Source: Echinococcus granulosus
Lineage: Eukaryota > Platyhelminthes > Cestoda > Cyclophyllidea > Taeniidae
DNA length: 64,000 bases
NCBI RefSeq assembly: GCF_000524195.1
Contig: NW_020170449.1
Coordinates: 294,976 to 358,975 of the forward strand
Direction: 5' to 3'
This document shows, piece by piece, positions 38,601 through 49,964 of the stretch (the stretch's first letter is position 1; each line of letters opens with the position of its first letter). Position numbers and translations under genes: made by a program. The notes under the pieces are model-generated. The model saw nothing but the letters and a program-made list of their open reading frames with translations. It was not told the origin of the DNA and made no database searches.

Positions 38601-41600
38601 CCGCAGCAGATTTTTTAGTAATTTTTAATGTAAGCTTGAATATTAGCACATCAGGCTATCCAGGGGACGCTATGAGACTTTCCATTCCACCACGATGCGC
38701 ACATCCTAGACGAAGGTATGTTGCGCAATTGAAAGAACACAAAGTTTGTTACGTACCTGTGGGACGTCTTCCTGCAATGCTGTGACCCAAATCGGCACTG
38801 TCACCCTGTGATCGCAATATTTTACTGACTTTTGTGCAGCGTTGCGAGTCTTTCCTGCAATAGTAAGAAGTCAAAGTACTGTGAAATGGAAGGCTATTAG
38901 CATGGCCCGTAGGTGGGCAGCGGCGCAGGGTGGAAGTACAATCTGCCCAGACTCAGGGGCCAACGTAGTTAAAGACGTTAGCACATCACTATACCAGATA
39001 GGAGTTGAGCTATCCGATATTACTTGAGGGTAATCAACTGCAGATGGTGGAGAAAATTCGCATTTTGCTCTTCCTTTAAAATATGTGTGATATAGTTGTA
39101 GCGCCCCCGACTTCCCTAAAAAAGGAAGGAACATAAAAACTCGGGCAGAACAGGTATTGTTCACACAGGGAAGGGATCGGGCAACTGGTGTGGCCCAGAA
39201 ACTAGCCTACCCGACAAAGGTACAATGGCCCTTTACTGAAATCGTGAATTTTACAAACAATCAACATCGTCCCCGACGCTTCCCGTGGTCAACCTCCAGT
39301 GTTAGTCATCACAACATTGTCGGTGCAGTGAAATGATGCCCACTAGCCAACTGTGGCAGCCATCGAATTTCCATGCAACGGAGGCGATACTTGATCACCA
39401 CGTCATTGATCCATCTTGGCAGTTCTGCTGAATCTGGAGATTTATCCTTTATGGGAACTGTGGTGGGGATGGGGAAATGTACTGTCCATCACGTATGCCC
39501 ATTACTAGTCGTACGAATACCGGTCTAAAGGCGAAGTCATGTAATAGGGGACGGGAAGGGACTTAGTTCCTTAAGCCCAGAGTTTCATTTCCTTTCCTCC
39601 TTGCCGCTTTGTTCTCACTTCCGAGCTGCCCGGACAGACAAGTGGAGGAGGTATCGCTAGGTTACATAATTGATATCTTCACACAGGAACAGCAGACAGC
39701 TACGTAAGGAACTAATGCAGGTGGTTTACGGCCAATGTCACTTCAATTCCTAACAACTTCCCTTCAGGACACAGGACTGGGGTGGTTGCCAAAGGTAGAC
39801 GTCAATTCCATCCGTTTTATTAGGAGTTGTCACAGACTCTCCCACCCGCAGCATACGCACTCATTTAGCTCCACTACTGTTTGTCACCCAGAATTGATAT
39901 CTTTTGAGAGTGGGTTCGCTTTCCGCTGACACCAATGCAGTGCCCCAAGAGTCACCTAAACACGAAAGAAGAAGAGGAGAACGCATACATTCGCTGTAGA
40001 GAAGGGATGGGTGGTTACTGCCATGGACCAAATGCTAGCCCAACCGGCGAAGGCACGGCCAAGACACAAAGTGCTCTTTTATCAACCCAAAAATAAAGCA
40101 TTCTAACTCATGAAGAAAAATGAGTGGCGTTTTTGCGAAATTATTTTAAACTAGAAATGTTGGGAGGGGACTTTGTGTAACACAGAAGTAATTATAAGGA
40201 AAAAGTACAACCTTGATAGAGTACTGGGAGGACGGGCAGGTAAGGCTAGGAACATAAATATCACGTCGAGGACTCTACAGCATTAATTATGAGGCCACCT
40301 TTTAAAAGTACCAAATATTTAGAGCCCTCCAAACACCTAAAATCATTCAGCTAAAGCGGGTGGAAGGGTGCATTTAAACACATTTATTCGCCAATAAACT
40401 TGCTTTATTTGTATTTTTAAGTGGTTGATCTTCTTTTTGTATTTTAGGGGAGTGGTTCTCTTCTACATGCTGGTGGGAGAGTTGCCTTTTCAATCACCCT
40501 ACTACGATCACAAACGTCGGGAACGACTTTTGCGTTTTGCGCTGAGAGGCCTCTCACCGAATCACACTGCTGCCATCGCCTCCTTCACCCCAGGTCCGAT
40601 GGCATTCACCTCTACCGCTTAAGTGTTGAAGGGGACTTTCTTCTTACCCCCATATGTTACCTAAATCCTGTCCAAGTTAAATAGTCTTGATCACAAAAGT
40701 CGCCAAATTACGTTGGTACTGAAAGGTGGATCAAATATTTCATCTGTCAGCACAGATTAAATACCGAAGTGCCCAAATGGACACAGTAAATGGACTCAGA
40801 TGAGCTAAACCTTAGAATTCCATTGTCGTATGATTCTGATTGCAATCCAAATGTCAACGAGCGCATTAATGGGATGGCTTTTGATCTTAGAAGAATCTTC
40901 TCACGTATTTCAATCAAATTTTTGTTGAAATATGTGTAATTTTAGCATGTCAGCTGCTTCTACGACAAATGCTTGAGCCGCAAGCCATCATCCGGATACC
41001 GATTTGTGAGCTCTGCACGAATGCGTGGATCACGGATTCGGGAAGTCAGCCATTTCAGCCCTTCTCACCCTGCTCTGCGCACATCATCACCACCTTAGAG
41101 AACGCCTCTGTAAGAAAGTTGATATTTTAAAATTCCTTTTTGGCATTTACAAGTCCGATATGAGAATTCAAAGCAAGCCGTCCCTAAGACTTCCCAAAGT
41201 TAAAAATTAGGCAAAGTCTACGGGCAGAATATGCGTGGTCGAAATACAGGAGGGTCTGGAGGCCATACCACTCGACGGGGGTACGATGACGGAGATTCAA
41301 GTGGCCTGGTACCAAAATCGAGATATAAAGGAACATTTACCATATTGCATAGCCCTTGCATCTTTCAAGCGTCGTCCTTGGTGCTCCCCATCGTAAACCT
41401 CCCCCGTCAGCCAACATAACATAATTTGTGCAGTAAGGAAGCACTCACAAGCCGACCATGCCATTCATGAGATTTCCATATGGCTGAGGAGATACTTGAC
41501 TGTAACGCCACCGATCCCTCTTGGTAGTTCTGCTAGATCTGGAGTTTCATCCTGTTTGGGTACTCGATTGGGGGATGGGTAAATGTGTTGGCCATCACGC

Positions 41601-44600
41601 GTGTCCACCGCTAGTTGTAGGCACACTGGCCTAAAGGCAGAGCCATGTAACAAGGGATGGGATTTAACATAGTTCCATGGGGATAGGCTTTTGCATCTGT
41701 TTAAACCTTGCCACCCTTTTTCTCACTTCACTGCTGTCCATCCACGTCTACCTAGGTTCCATCCGGTAAGTAAAAAGGTGGCGGAGATACCACGTGTTTA
41801 CTTAATCAGTAGACGGCTCCGTAACGAACTAATCCAGATGGGTCACGGCAACAGCTTTACTGCAGAACACGCGACTGGGGTAATTGCCAAACGCAGACGT
41901 CATTTCCACCTCATCTCTTAGGGCTCATTACAGATTCTCTCATCCGCAGCATGCGCACTTCTTCCGCTCCGCCAAGGTTTATCATCCAGCAGTAGAATTC
42001 AGGGTAGCTGTCCTTTAGTATAGGGTTCGGTTTCCGCTACCGCCAGCGTAGCTCGCCGAGACCTCCCTGTACACAAAGGAAGATGTAATACTTGGGCAGA
42101 ATGTGTAATGCTGGCGTACAGCAGGGCTTGGAGCTACTGGCATGGCCCAGAGATCAGCCCACCTGGAGAAGGCACAATGGAGGAGCCCCTAAGTGACCCG
42201 TCACCAAAACCAAGAGTTAAACAAACTATTAACGTATTACATGACTGTTCCATTGTTTAAAGACGATCAAATATCATTCCGTTATCCGAATGACAAATTA
42301 TAAGAAAACCAACAATTTCTGAAAGTCTTTTTTTTAAAAATGATTGAGGTGTGAAACTGCAACATCAGTATTTTAGAAATGGTCTAAAGGGGCATGCAGG
42401 TCGACTTGTTAATATTTGAAAGGCTAAAAAGGTCCAACTGCGCACTTTGTGTGAGGGCAAAAAGCACAATCAACCTAACAAGCTTGATGCGAATAAATAA
42501 AATGAACAAAAGCGCCACCTGGAATTCCCGGCAGCTTTTATTCAACTACATACATCCCCTCGGTCCCTATACTCGCATGTCAATAGTGGATTCAAGTATG
42601 TTTCTGGGCCACAGCCTAGCAATTTCTATTGCAAGACTTGCTGTTTCTCCAGTTCTTTCTCATAACCATCTGCTGAGAGATAACCAGATGAATGTTAAAG
42701 AATTTTGAGCATATGCTCCGGCAAAAACATGTCCTCCCTAGTTTATTTCACTGTCCTACTAGTTAATTCCTAAATGTAATATATAATTTCCACTAAGATA
42801 GACTAAACAGTTTTATTCTAGTAAGCGTAACTTACGACACCCTTTCGGCGGAAGGTGGTCAAAGATTGAAGTGGTTACAGGGTCACCGAATCCACCCATG
42901 CTGTGATTTTTGATGGGTTTCAAAGACAACGGCAGGAGAGGTTAGCCGTAAAAGCTCAAATCGTTAATATCATGGAGAAGGTGAAAATTTTTTCCATTCA
43001 GTGGTCGTGAATGGGTGAATGTCGGTTACTTTAATAAGGCCCGAAAGTAAGTGGTGGGGTATCCAGACGAAACGGATACTATCGCACGTAGGGGAGAATT
43101 CCAGAACGCAGCCCTAAGCAGGGTCGGTAGTGCCAATCGGCTTCGGGGTCCCCTAAGAACTGATCAGCACAAAATTGTCAAGATCACAGAATGCATGCCA
43201 CTTGTGAGAGGCTTCGAAAAGGAGTTGCGAAATCCGATCTGCTGCGTAATAAAAGTGATTTGCAACGAAAATTTTTTGCTCCTCATGACCGTGTTCACCT
43301 CCACATCGTGATGAACACACTGAAATTTTGAAGTTATGCTTACAGCTTGCGGGACTTGTCAAGTGTCATCTGAGTAGCGCAGAAGATTTACACGTTCCGA
43401 CGATGTAAAAGCAGTGCTGCCTTAATGACTGCGCATCCAAGCAGATGGGTGGGTCTTTCGAGGAAAGCAAACAATTTTTGAATTGAGAGGGGCTGCAAAA
43501 GACGTTTGAGTCAGGCTAGGAACTGTGTGTATACACGGGGCTGAAGAAAGAATCTGTCAAAAATTGCGGAATTTATTTATTTCCAGATAAGTTTAGTTGT
43601 CTGGTACACTTATAAATCACTCCATTGTGCACTTGTAAAGTACTTGCAAAGCATCTTCACTATAGGAAGATTGGTTAGTACGACTGAACCATCCTGGAAC
43701 AGCCTGTGTGCATTGGTGCCCCGGGTTTGCTTACCTCCCACAAATGCTAACGTTTGCATTCGTGAAGGACTGTGCTATGTTGAGCGTTCCCAATGAGGCA
43801 TCCAGTGTGCCTGATCCAGTCATCCCACTCACTGAAATGAACGCGCATGGAAAATAACATATGATGGGAGCTGGGCAAGTATCCACCAAGGTCGGGGTCG
43901 TTGCTTCTATCTAGGTAGGCAGACTTACAACCATTCAAATGCACTACTGACGACCTAGTGAGTACCACCCGTCAGATGATATTTCATTTGACTGAAAGGC
44001 TCCAGAGGGTGTGCATCCGGCAAACTCTACTCACCCCCATACGATTGGGGCAGGAGGCCCGGTGAGGTGTACTCAAGAGTCCTCAATCGATTTTCTAGTT
44101 GGCTTCCGATCGATTCTTGCTGGATCCAAAGAATTTTCTTCACTTCTTTTAGAAACTCACCCCCAGCACATCCTACAAGGGCTCCACTGTGAATAGCAAC
44201 CACCAGCCGGCTGGGAAATGGGAGGTGCCAGGCAATCACGGGCTAGTGAATCGTGTGAAAGATATGTTCACCAGGAATGGGGATGATGAGTCCTCTGCCG
44301 ACACCCGTGGAAATGAGTGGCTTCTGGCAACTGACAGTGAGACCAATGATACTAATAAACGTTCCGAGTCGACTGATTCAAGTGCTGCTTTTGGTGAACA
44401 AAAGTGCAACAATATTACTGAGGTAAGGTATTAGGCAAGGTGAATGGAAGTTCACCGGTCTTTCGGTGAATTCCTTCCTCCCGATCATTTCATGAAATTA
44501 TGAAAAACAAGTCAACTTTATTTGTGTACATAGTAGTTCGGTTATTCAGCAGATATGGATTTACTTAGTTAAAGACCAGATAAAGTTTAGTTAAGTCCCG

Positions 44601-47600
44601 TCTAATATATTTTTTCTTGGCAAATAAATAAAGGCTATAGATTACCTTGCCCGACTGCAAAAAACAAGCGCCTCGGAGATTGTTCGAGCAATTCTGGAGC
44701 GTCCTATTGGAGAAGTTTCGGCCACTTTTCAAATTTTGCTCCATTTGCATAGACAAAATGCAGGTGAGATTTTAAATCTAAAGTGTTTGCTTGAAAACTA
44801 TTCCTTGCTAAAGTGATAAGAAGGGTGGAGATTCTAACAAAGCAAATTAAACCATGCAGTTAAAGGGACTCTGGCAAATGAACATCCTAAGTTGGTTAGT
44901 AGAGATTGGCAATCGAGCTTGAAATCTAAGGAAAAAGAGTCCAAGTCAGCCTTTCGGAGATTACAAACCCCATTTATTTATTAACGTACCGAGTTGTTTG
45001 CTGCATTTTCGCACCATCTCGGTGTCTACCTACACCATAGAAAGATAGGTCAGCACGACTGAACCATTAATCCTGAATCCAGAGTGTGCTTACCTTCTGC
45101 AGTTGCCAACGTGTGTTGGTGAATGTTGTGTTGAGCGTGCTCACAGAGGGATTAGCTCCTAGTGGGACTTTGCGGTGGGAGAAAATGTGTGAATTAGGCA
45201 TCAGGGAGACCTGGTCGAGACATCCTACACACTGAAGTAAATGTTCGCGGAAAATGTCTGCTTCAGTGTGAGTTGGAAATGCAGCCACTGGAGGGTCTTC
45301 TTCGATGCCCACCCTTGAGGTGTTAGCACCACTCAGGAATCACACTACGGTTAGGCGTTTCATCCGCCTGTATGAGCGTAAATGGGAAGTTTCGTTCATC
45401 ATCGAATGCTGGTCTACGGATGGACTGCCACCGCTGCTCATTGATGAAGCGTATCTGGACTGATCCAAGCACGGTATTTTGCCATAGTCGCATTCCCTTT
45501 TAACATTATTGTTGTAAATCTGGATCCTTGATTCATCGTTAGAATTCGCTTCTTCCCTATCACAATAAAAAGAAACAACCTATCGTCATAAAATCTAGCA
45601 TGTTCTATCTACTGCCCCAAAGATTAACAACTAGCTTCTGCATTAAAGGCATCTACTTGGTGGATCATACAGCTCCAGGATGGCCTCAACTGGAGTTGGC
45701 ATCATTCATGGCCTACATTGATCCTAACATGATGAAACGTCTGCGTGTCAACGCCAAAGATGTAGGAAATTTGGACAGTTCTGCATCGAGGGGTGCACTT
45801 CATAGTATCAATTGGTGGTGGTGTCCCATCCTTTTGAGGTTAGGCAAGTTTTTGCGATGGTAGAAGCTCCAACGTATTAACTCAAGTGATTGTCGATCCC
45901 CCTACTTATACCACTCTCACAGCAGACTATGCAGTTCAATTTGCCAGAAGTATGTCCGTATTCACTTGATGTGAGCATAGCGCCCTGAGACTTCCTGGAA
46001 GATGAAAGAAGACATAAGACTTGGGCGGAGTATGTATTGGCAACGTAAGATAGGGTTTGGTGCTGTTGGCATGGCCTAGAGGCCAGGTCGCCCGGCAAGG
46101 GTACCATGGCGGAGCCCCTAATTTATCCATTACCGAAATCAGGAGCTGCCGGGAGATCATTGAACACAATGTTCTGGGTGGTTACAATACACTTTATGCG
46201 AAGACTAACCTAAGACAAACCTTATCAAGTAGTTGAAGGGATAAGCTGTCACGGAGGTTCATTTTCGATCTGTCAAAGTGGTGCTGAGGTGATGAAGGAG
46301 GAGTGAAGCTGGATGCAAAAAATTACTTTAGCTTCCTTTTAAAAGCTACTTCCCGCAATTTCCCTCATCGAATTTTAAAGCTTAACCATTACACGAACTT
46401 CTAAATTTATCACATTCTTCAAGTCCTAGTTAGTAATTTTTTTGGTTTCATTTAACAGTTTGTAATGCATAAGTTTGAATTCAAATCTGAAAAATTTTGG
46501 TTGGAACTAATGTATCACATTGGAATATCGTACAAGACCGACAAATAAGCAGCAAAAGGTTGGTTTTTATTTGAGCACATGCTTAAAAGGCATAAGCAAA
46601 TGGCCCATTTTTCCTCGACAGATGGCTATTGAAAACAGCTGGAAGGAAAGCAGAAGTCTTTTCCATGAATTATTTCAGAAACACTTGCTAAAATTCCATT
46701 GACCCAGGATGTGTGTGTTGTGACACCGAAGTGGAAACTACCATTAACTCCTCACTGACCTCAGGGAGATGATCACTCCTCGAGGCATTTTTGTAATACT
46801 TTACTTCTTCACTTAACTCCCAATTTTACTAACGGATCACTCAAAGGCTGCGTTGTTGTACCTTGCCCGTGTAGCCTGGCCTGTGAACCATGACAGTAGC
46901 CTTCAAACCCTTCTGTAGGTCGACAGTGTCCAATCTGTCCGAGTATTACATCTTCTTCCGTCTTCAGGAAAGTCTCGGGGGGTTAAATTATCATCAGTAT
47001 CTGCTGTCACTATTTACAGCAAGTCTATCGGCCCATTTACTGGGTTCCTTGTCTCATGAATTGTGCATTTGACCTTTTCACATTTCATAATATTAACAAG
47101 TCGATCAGTATGTCGGGTTAGACTAGTTGACTTTTTTGACGAACCCTTCCCAAAGTTCGACAGTTTAGCCTACATTCGCCCGCGTGAACTGTCGAAGACG
47201 GATTGTCAAAAGTACTTCTATAGGGTGTGCTTCAATTGGTTTCCCCATTCTAGGAATTTGGGTGGTTGCTGCTGCAATGGAGCAGGTGAGGTGTTCACTG
47301 GCAGTCGGTTGGATAAGACGGCCTTTCGCAGAGCCCTCATGGTTTCGATTGAAGCCTTCGAGCGAAAAATGATGGGTCAGACCATTTCACAGGGCAAAAC
47401 GGAGGTCGCTCCGAGTCTCGTATCGTGCAAGAGTGAGTGCCCTTCTATCTACGATATTCCCACTCTAGTCATGACTTTTCCCCACTTCGATAGTCTCTTT
47501 TATGCTAGAGACTTCATCTGAAGATCGGCGATTTTTTGCGAGAAAGTGACTATTAGTAAGGGTTAATACTGATTCCAAATCCATCTTGTGGCGCACTTGA

Positions 47601-49094
47601 GTGCCATCCTACCAAAGATTTGGGGTGATAACGGCTTTGTGAATAAACATTATCGCAATTCCGGAAAGCATTTGTTTTATCGCAGCTCTAAGTTCCAATG
47701 GAAACCTCTCAAACTGTCCCAAAATCGAAGATTAGGATGGAACAATGGTTCCTGCACTTTTCAACCATTGTCTGATCATTGCAACAGCGTCATGGACACA
47801 TACAATCCCCGAGCGCAGCAGCTGGTAATATTTCAAAGCCTAAGGTTTCATTCCAAGAAGGCGTAGGAGTGCTTGCTTAGAAAACCACTGAAAAGCTGAA
47901 CCGCTATTTTTTTCCTTAAATATGCTTGATTAAGCATACACGACCCACTAATAATGGGAATGACATGTGGTAACTTCGGTTCAAGAGTAATGTTAGTCCA
48001 ACCTTACTCCCAACCATGCCTACGGCGTTGAAGATCAAGTTTACTTGAGCACGAGACGACTGCAAGTCTGAATCCCATTTGTGACAAGGCATAAGGGAAT
48101 CTTTTTAAGCAACTGGGTTAATAGTGGTTGAATATCAGGAGTTTCGAGGTTAGCCAGAACCCCGTGTCTCTGAAGCTTTAGCTCAGGGCCTTTTAAAGTT
48201 TTCACGGAACCGCTCAAATCGTAATGGATGCGGCAGTCCTCAACGGTTTATCGGTAACCAGCCTGTTAGTGACCCGCTTAGGCAATTTAAACCAAAACAA
48301 CATTCCATTGAGAAATAGAGTTGATAGAACAAATTGCTGTAGATGTTTGCATTTCTGGACCTTCCTGGGCGTGAGATTTGAGAATGGGTAGGAACTCAAA
48401 GTCTCGTTCCAAATCGCCAAACAAAGAAGGATCTACTTTAAAAGTCGATTCCACGTAAGACCGCGTATAAACCAAGCCACTGTATTCTCCCAAGATACGC
48501 CCTATTACTGAAGTTTGCCTTGCTTACAACGACTACTAGATAATTGCAGAAACAAAATAAATAAGTTGCCGCAATACTTGCTAACATCATGATTACACAT
48601 GCTACGTTTAAAAGGAACAACGATCTGATTTTTTTATTTGACGGCAGAACTGCTTTAACCGTCGTTTTACTGGTATCATGTAATTTATGGTGTTTATTTT
48701 CCGGCAAGAATTTCAATGGATAGTACAAAGATTACGTCCCGCACACACTTGTAGTTTTAAAGACACTACACTAACTGAGATTTCGTTTATGAAATCAAGT
48801 GGTATTTATCGTTGCGTTAATTCCCTTTTAGCACTGGACGGCCGGAGACCGAAGCAAATAAAGGTGAAATTCCTATTTTTTTACTAGAATGAACAAATTT
48901 TGTCAGTGGGGAATTGCATGTTAATTGTGCTTTAGTCGAAGCACAGCATCAACGCATTCGGGGTGGTGGTGATGCGAAAGACGAACCAACTGCAAACCCC
49001 CGAAGACTCGAGTAGACTGGCGCGCGAATTCACTGAGCGCCTGCATCGCAGCTCGATCCGTGCCTCGGTTAGAAGTAACTTCAAAAACGTCTAG
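32667..49094 (+). CDS. AMPK/SNRK-like protein kinase, predicted catalytically dead
   Basis: Exons: 32667-33011, 34680-34808, 36731-36897, 37123-37181, 37972-38104, 40448-40593, 40946-41109, 44153-44422, 44634-44763, 48832-48863 and 48936-49094. All phases agree and the product is 577 residues. An in-frame TAA lies 9-11 nt upstream of the chosen ATG. After a Ser/Ala/Thr-rich start, the kinase fold begins at MDYKVIDRVGD. It shows a beta-3 lysine (VRLKT), an alpha-C glutamate (LSREATVLARL), HPNII, an APE-type TAPELIQE, WALGVVLFYMLVGELPF and a subdomain XI stretch LLRQMLEP. The catalytic HRDLKxEN is replaced by LREISIKS and DFG by DFS. A helix-rich C-terminal block (SEIVRAILERPIGEVSATF) resembles the SNRK/AMPK-related UBA-like region. 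The family is inferred as CAMK-like; the closest paralogue (SNRK, HUNK, NIM1) is not settled. A scaffolding or allosteric role is inferred. Confidence 0.8.
33316..33331. repeat. Near-palindrome GTCACAAATATGTGAC
   Basis: This is another member of the GTCACA...TGTGAC family, with one mismatched pair (two positions) inside the inverted repeat. It is located in the first pseudokinase intron, about 300 bp after the 32667-33011 exon. Confidence 0.6.
35109..35302 (+). mobile_element. Solo terminal repeat of the TRIM-like family
   Basis: It starts TGTAGTGCTTCGGGACTTCC, continues through GACGAAAGAAGGCATAATAT and GGGGCAGAATGTG, and ends near AACAAACAATCGAAGCAGTACA. The flanking sequence lacks the family interior, so this is a solo LTR, as expected after recombination between two terminal repeats. 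It lies in the intron between pseudokinase exons 34680-34808 and 36731-36897. Confidence 0.65.
37543..37558. repeat. 16-bp perfect palindrome GTCACACATGTGTGAC
   Basis: It is identical to the copy at 17921-17936. It is intronic in the pseudokinase gene, between the exons ending 37181 and starting 37972. Confidence 0.72.
38118..38217. other. Assembly gap of 100 N
   Basis: There are exactly 100 unknown bases, a conventional placeholder for a gap of unknown size. It begins 14 nt after the exon ending at 38104, whose donor (TT|GTGCGT) is intact, so the gap is intronic. The exon on the far side (40448) joins in phase, completing WALGVV, so no coding sequence need be missing. Confidence 0.97.
38527..38551 (+). 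other. G-rich tract, possible G-quadruplex
   Basis: Runs of G (7, 5 and 4) are separated by single T residues and followed by a final GG. This could fold into a quadruplex on the + strand. It lies about 310 bp downstream of the assembly gap, in the same pseudokinase intron. Confidence 0.5.
39097..40110 (+). mobile_element. TRIM-like LTR element, copy 2
   Basis: The terminal repeats are about 39097-39269 and 39936-40110. The 5' one begins TGTAGCGCCCCCGACTTCCC. The interior of roughly 0.67 kb contains the same blocks as the other copies (GATCCATCTTGGCAGTTCTG, GGAACAGCAGACAGCTACGT, TTTCCGCTGACACCAATG). It has no coding potential. The two terminal repeats differ from each other noticeably, so the insertion is old. 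It sits in the 38105-40447 intron of the pseudokinase. Confidence 0.68.
41173..42241 (+). mobile_element. TRIM-like LTR element, copy 3
   Basis: The terminal repeats are about 41173-41349 and 42047-42241. Shared blocks include GGGCAGAAT-TG, ACAGGAGGG/ACAGCAGGGCTTGGAG, TACCAAAA-C-GAGA and TATTGCA/TATTACA. The interior of about 0.7 kb is the best preserved of the three (GCCACCGATCCCTCTTGG, CTCGATTGGGGGATGGGTAA). No protein is encoded. It lies only about 1 kb downstream of copy 2 in the same orientation, in the intron 41110-44152. Confidence 0.68.
43630..43990 (+). repeat. Dispersed repeat C, copy 1
   Basis: It shares ordered blocks with 45000-45350: ATAG-AAGAT-GGT-AG-ACGACTGAACCAT, GTGTGC, GCTTACCT-C, TGTTGAGCGT, ATGAACGCG-GGAAAAT. 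It lies in the pseudokinase intron 41110-44152. No coding sequence was recognised. The ends are estimates. Confidence 0.5.
45000..45350 (+). repeat. Dispersed repeat C, copy 2
   Basis: This is the partner of 43630-43990, in the same orientation and moderately diverged, in intron 44764-48831. The two copies flank the pseudokinase exons 44153-44422 and 44634-44763. Confidence 0.5.
45975..46150 (+). mobile_element. Partial terminal repeat of the TRIM-like family
   Basis: It matches the family terminal repeat from CATAGCGCCCTGAGACTTCC through GGCATGGCCTAGAGGCCAGG to TTACCGAAATCAGGAG. The usual AAACAAAC...ATTGCA end is lost. It lies in the last large intron of the pseudokinase gene. Confidence 0.6.
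47063..47521 (+). other. Unassigned 152-codon open frame
   Basis: An open frame lies inside pseudokinase intron 44764-48831 without a convincing ATG start. It includes FDSLAYIRPRELSKTDCQKY, FNWFPHSRNLGGCCCNG and MVSIEAFERKMMGQ, and ends in a TGA. Composition is protein-like, but no family was recognised and phases do not require it between exons 44763 and 48832. It could be an alternative terminal exon, a remnant of a mobile element, or chance. Confidence 0.25.
48832..48863 (+). other. 32-nt microexon of the pseudokinase gene
   Basis: It is bounded by CCCTTTTAG and GTGAAA and reads LDGRRPKQIK. It enters in phase 1 and leaves in phase 0. It joins the exon ending 44763 to the terminal exon starting 48936 without a frame break. 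The call rests on the splice signals and phase fit only. Confidence 0.55.
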
Positions 49095-49964
49095 GTGTTA
49101 CCACAGGTCTTCGCTTGAAAAAAACTGATTATTTGTTGTACCACTTGTTTCTAATGTTAGTGTGCGGGTTCCTGGCTTGTGTGTTCTTGTTTGTTAAATC
49201 TTTCTCACGTAAAAGAACAGAAATAAAGGTGAAAATAAATCCTTGGTACCAATTCTTCATATGTTATATGGAATTAACAGTGGGAAGCCGAGTGAAGTGG
49301 CAGATTCTAGGGTGTGATGTAAAGCAGGTATCCTTGCACAGCACATCAAATCATTTTGTATTTAAGCTGGAGAGAAAATCATTTGAACGAATACAGCTGA
49401 AGGGTGTGATCCTTGCGAAAAAATATGGCCCTTTAAACAAGGGTGATTTAGGTGTTGAATGATAAAAATCCTATGTAATTATTTATTTGTTAGTATCCGC
49501 TAAAAATTCTGATTAAAATGAGGGGATAATAAAAACTCAAGTCTGATTAAAAAGGTTTCGTAATTTGCGTTTCCGGTTAGGCACATCTCGTCTTATGCTA
49601 AAATGAAAGTCATATGTATATGCAGTTTTACAAAAGTACAAAAAGGGTTTAATATGCTTGAGTCAAGTAGATTTTTTAAATTTTGATTATATAAAAAATC
49701 TTTAATGTATCTCCTAAATATATCTCTGGGTGAATTAAACTAGTCCTTTGGTTGTTTTATATCTTTGTTTTCGAGTTGCCCGCCTGGCTTGAAGTTGCGG
49801 GACCGCCATTGTTGAATTGCATTTTCTATGTAAGTTGTTTGTTTTCGCTTACACTTGCTTTCCTGACGGTTCATGCTAAATAAGTCAATTTATATGGCAT
49901 TTTCTCTGCTACAGGTTCCTTCTTAGTCTTCTTTTTGATGAAGTATTCTTGAGACAAGGGTGAA
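49095..49964 (+). promoter_or_regulatory. Pseudokinase 3' UTR with poly(A) signals and GW182 5' flank
   Basis: AATAAA hexamers lie at 49222-49227 (128 nt past the stop) and 49528-49533. The stretch then becomes AT-rich and runs into the GW182 start at 49965. A frame at 49115-49462 starts with TTG and is most likely chance. Only 870 bp separate the stop of one gene from the start codon of the next. A CTACAG acceptor at about 49915 could serve a 5' UTR intron or spliced-leader trans-splicing. Confidence 0.5.
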
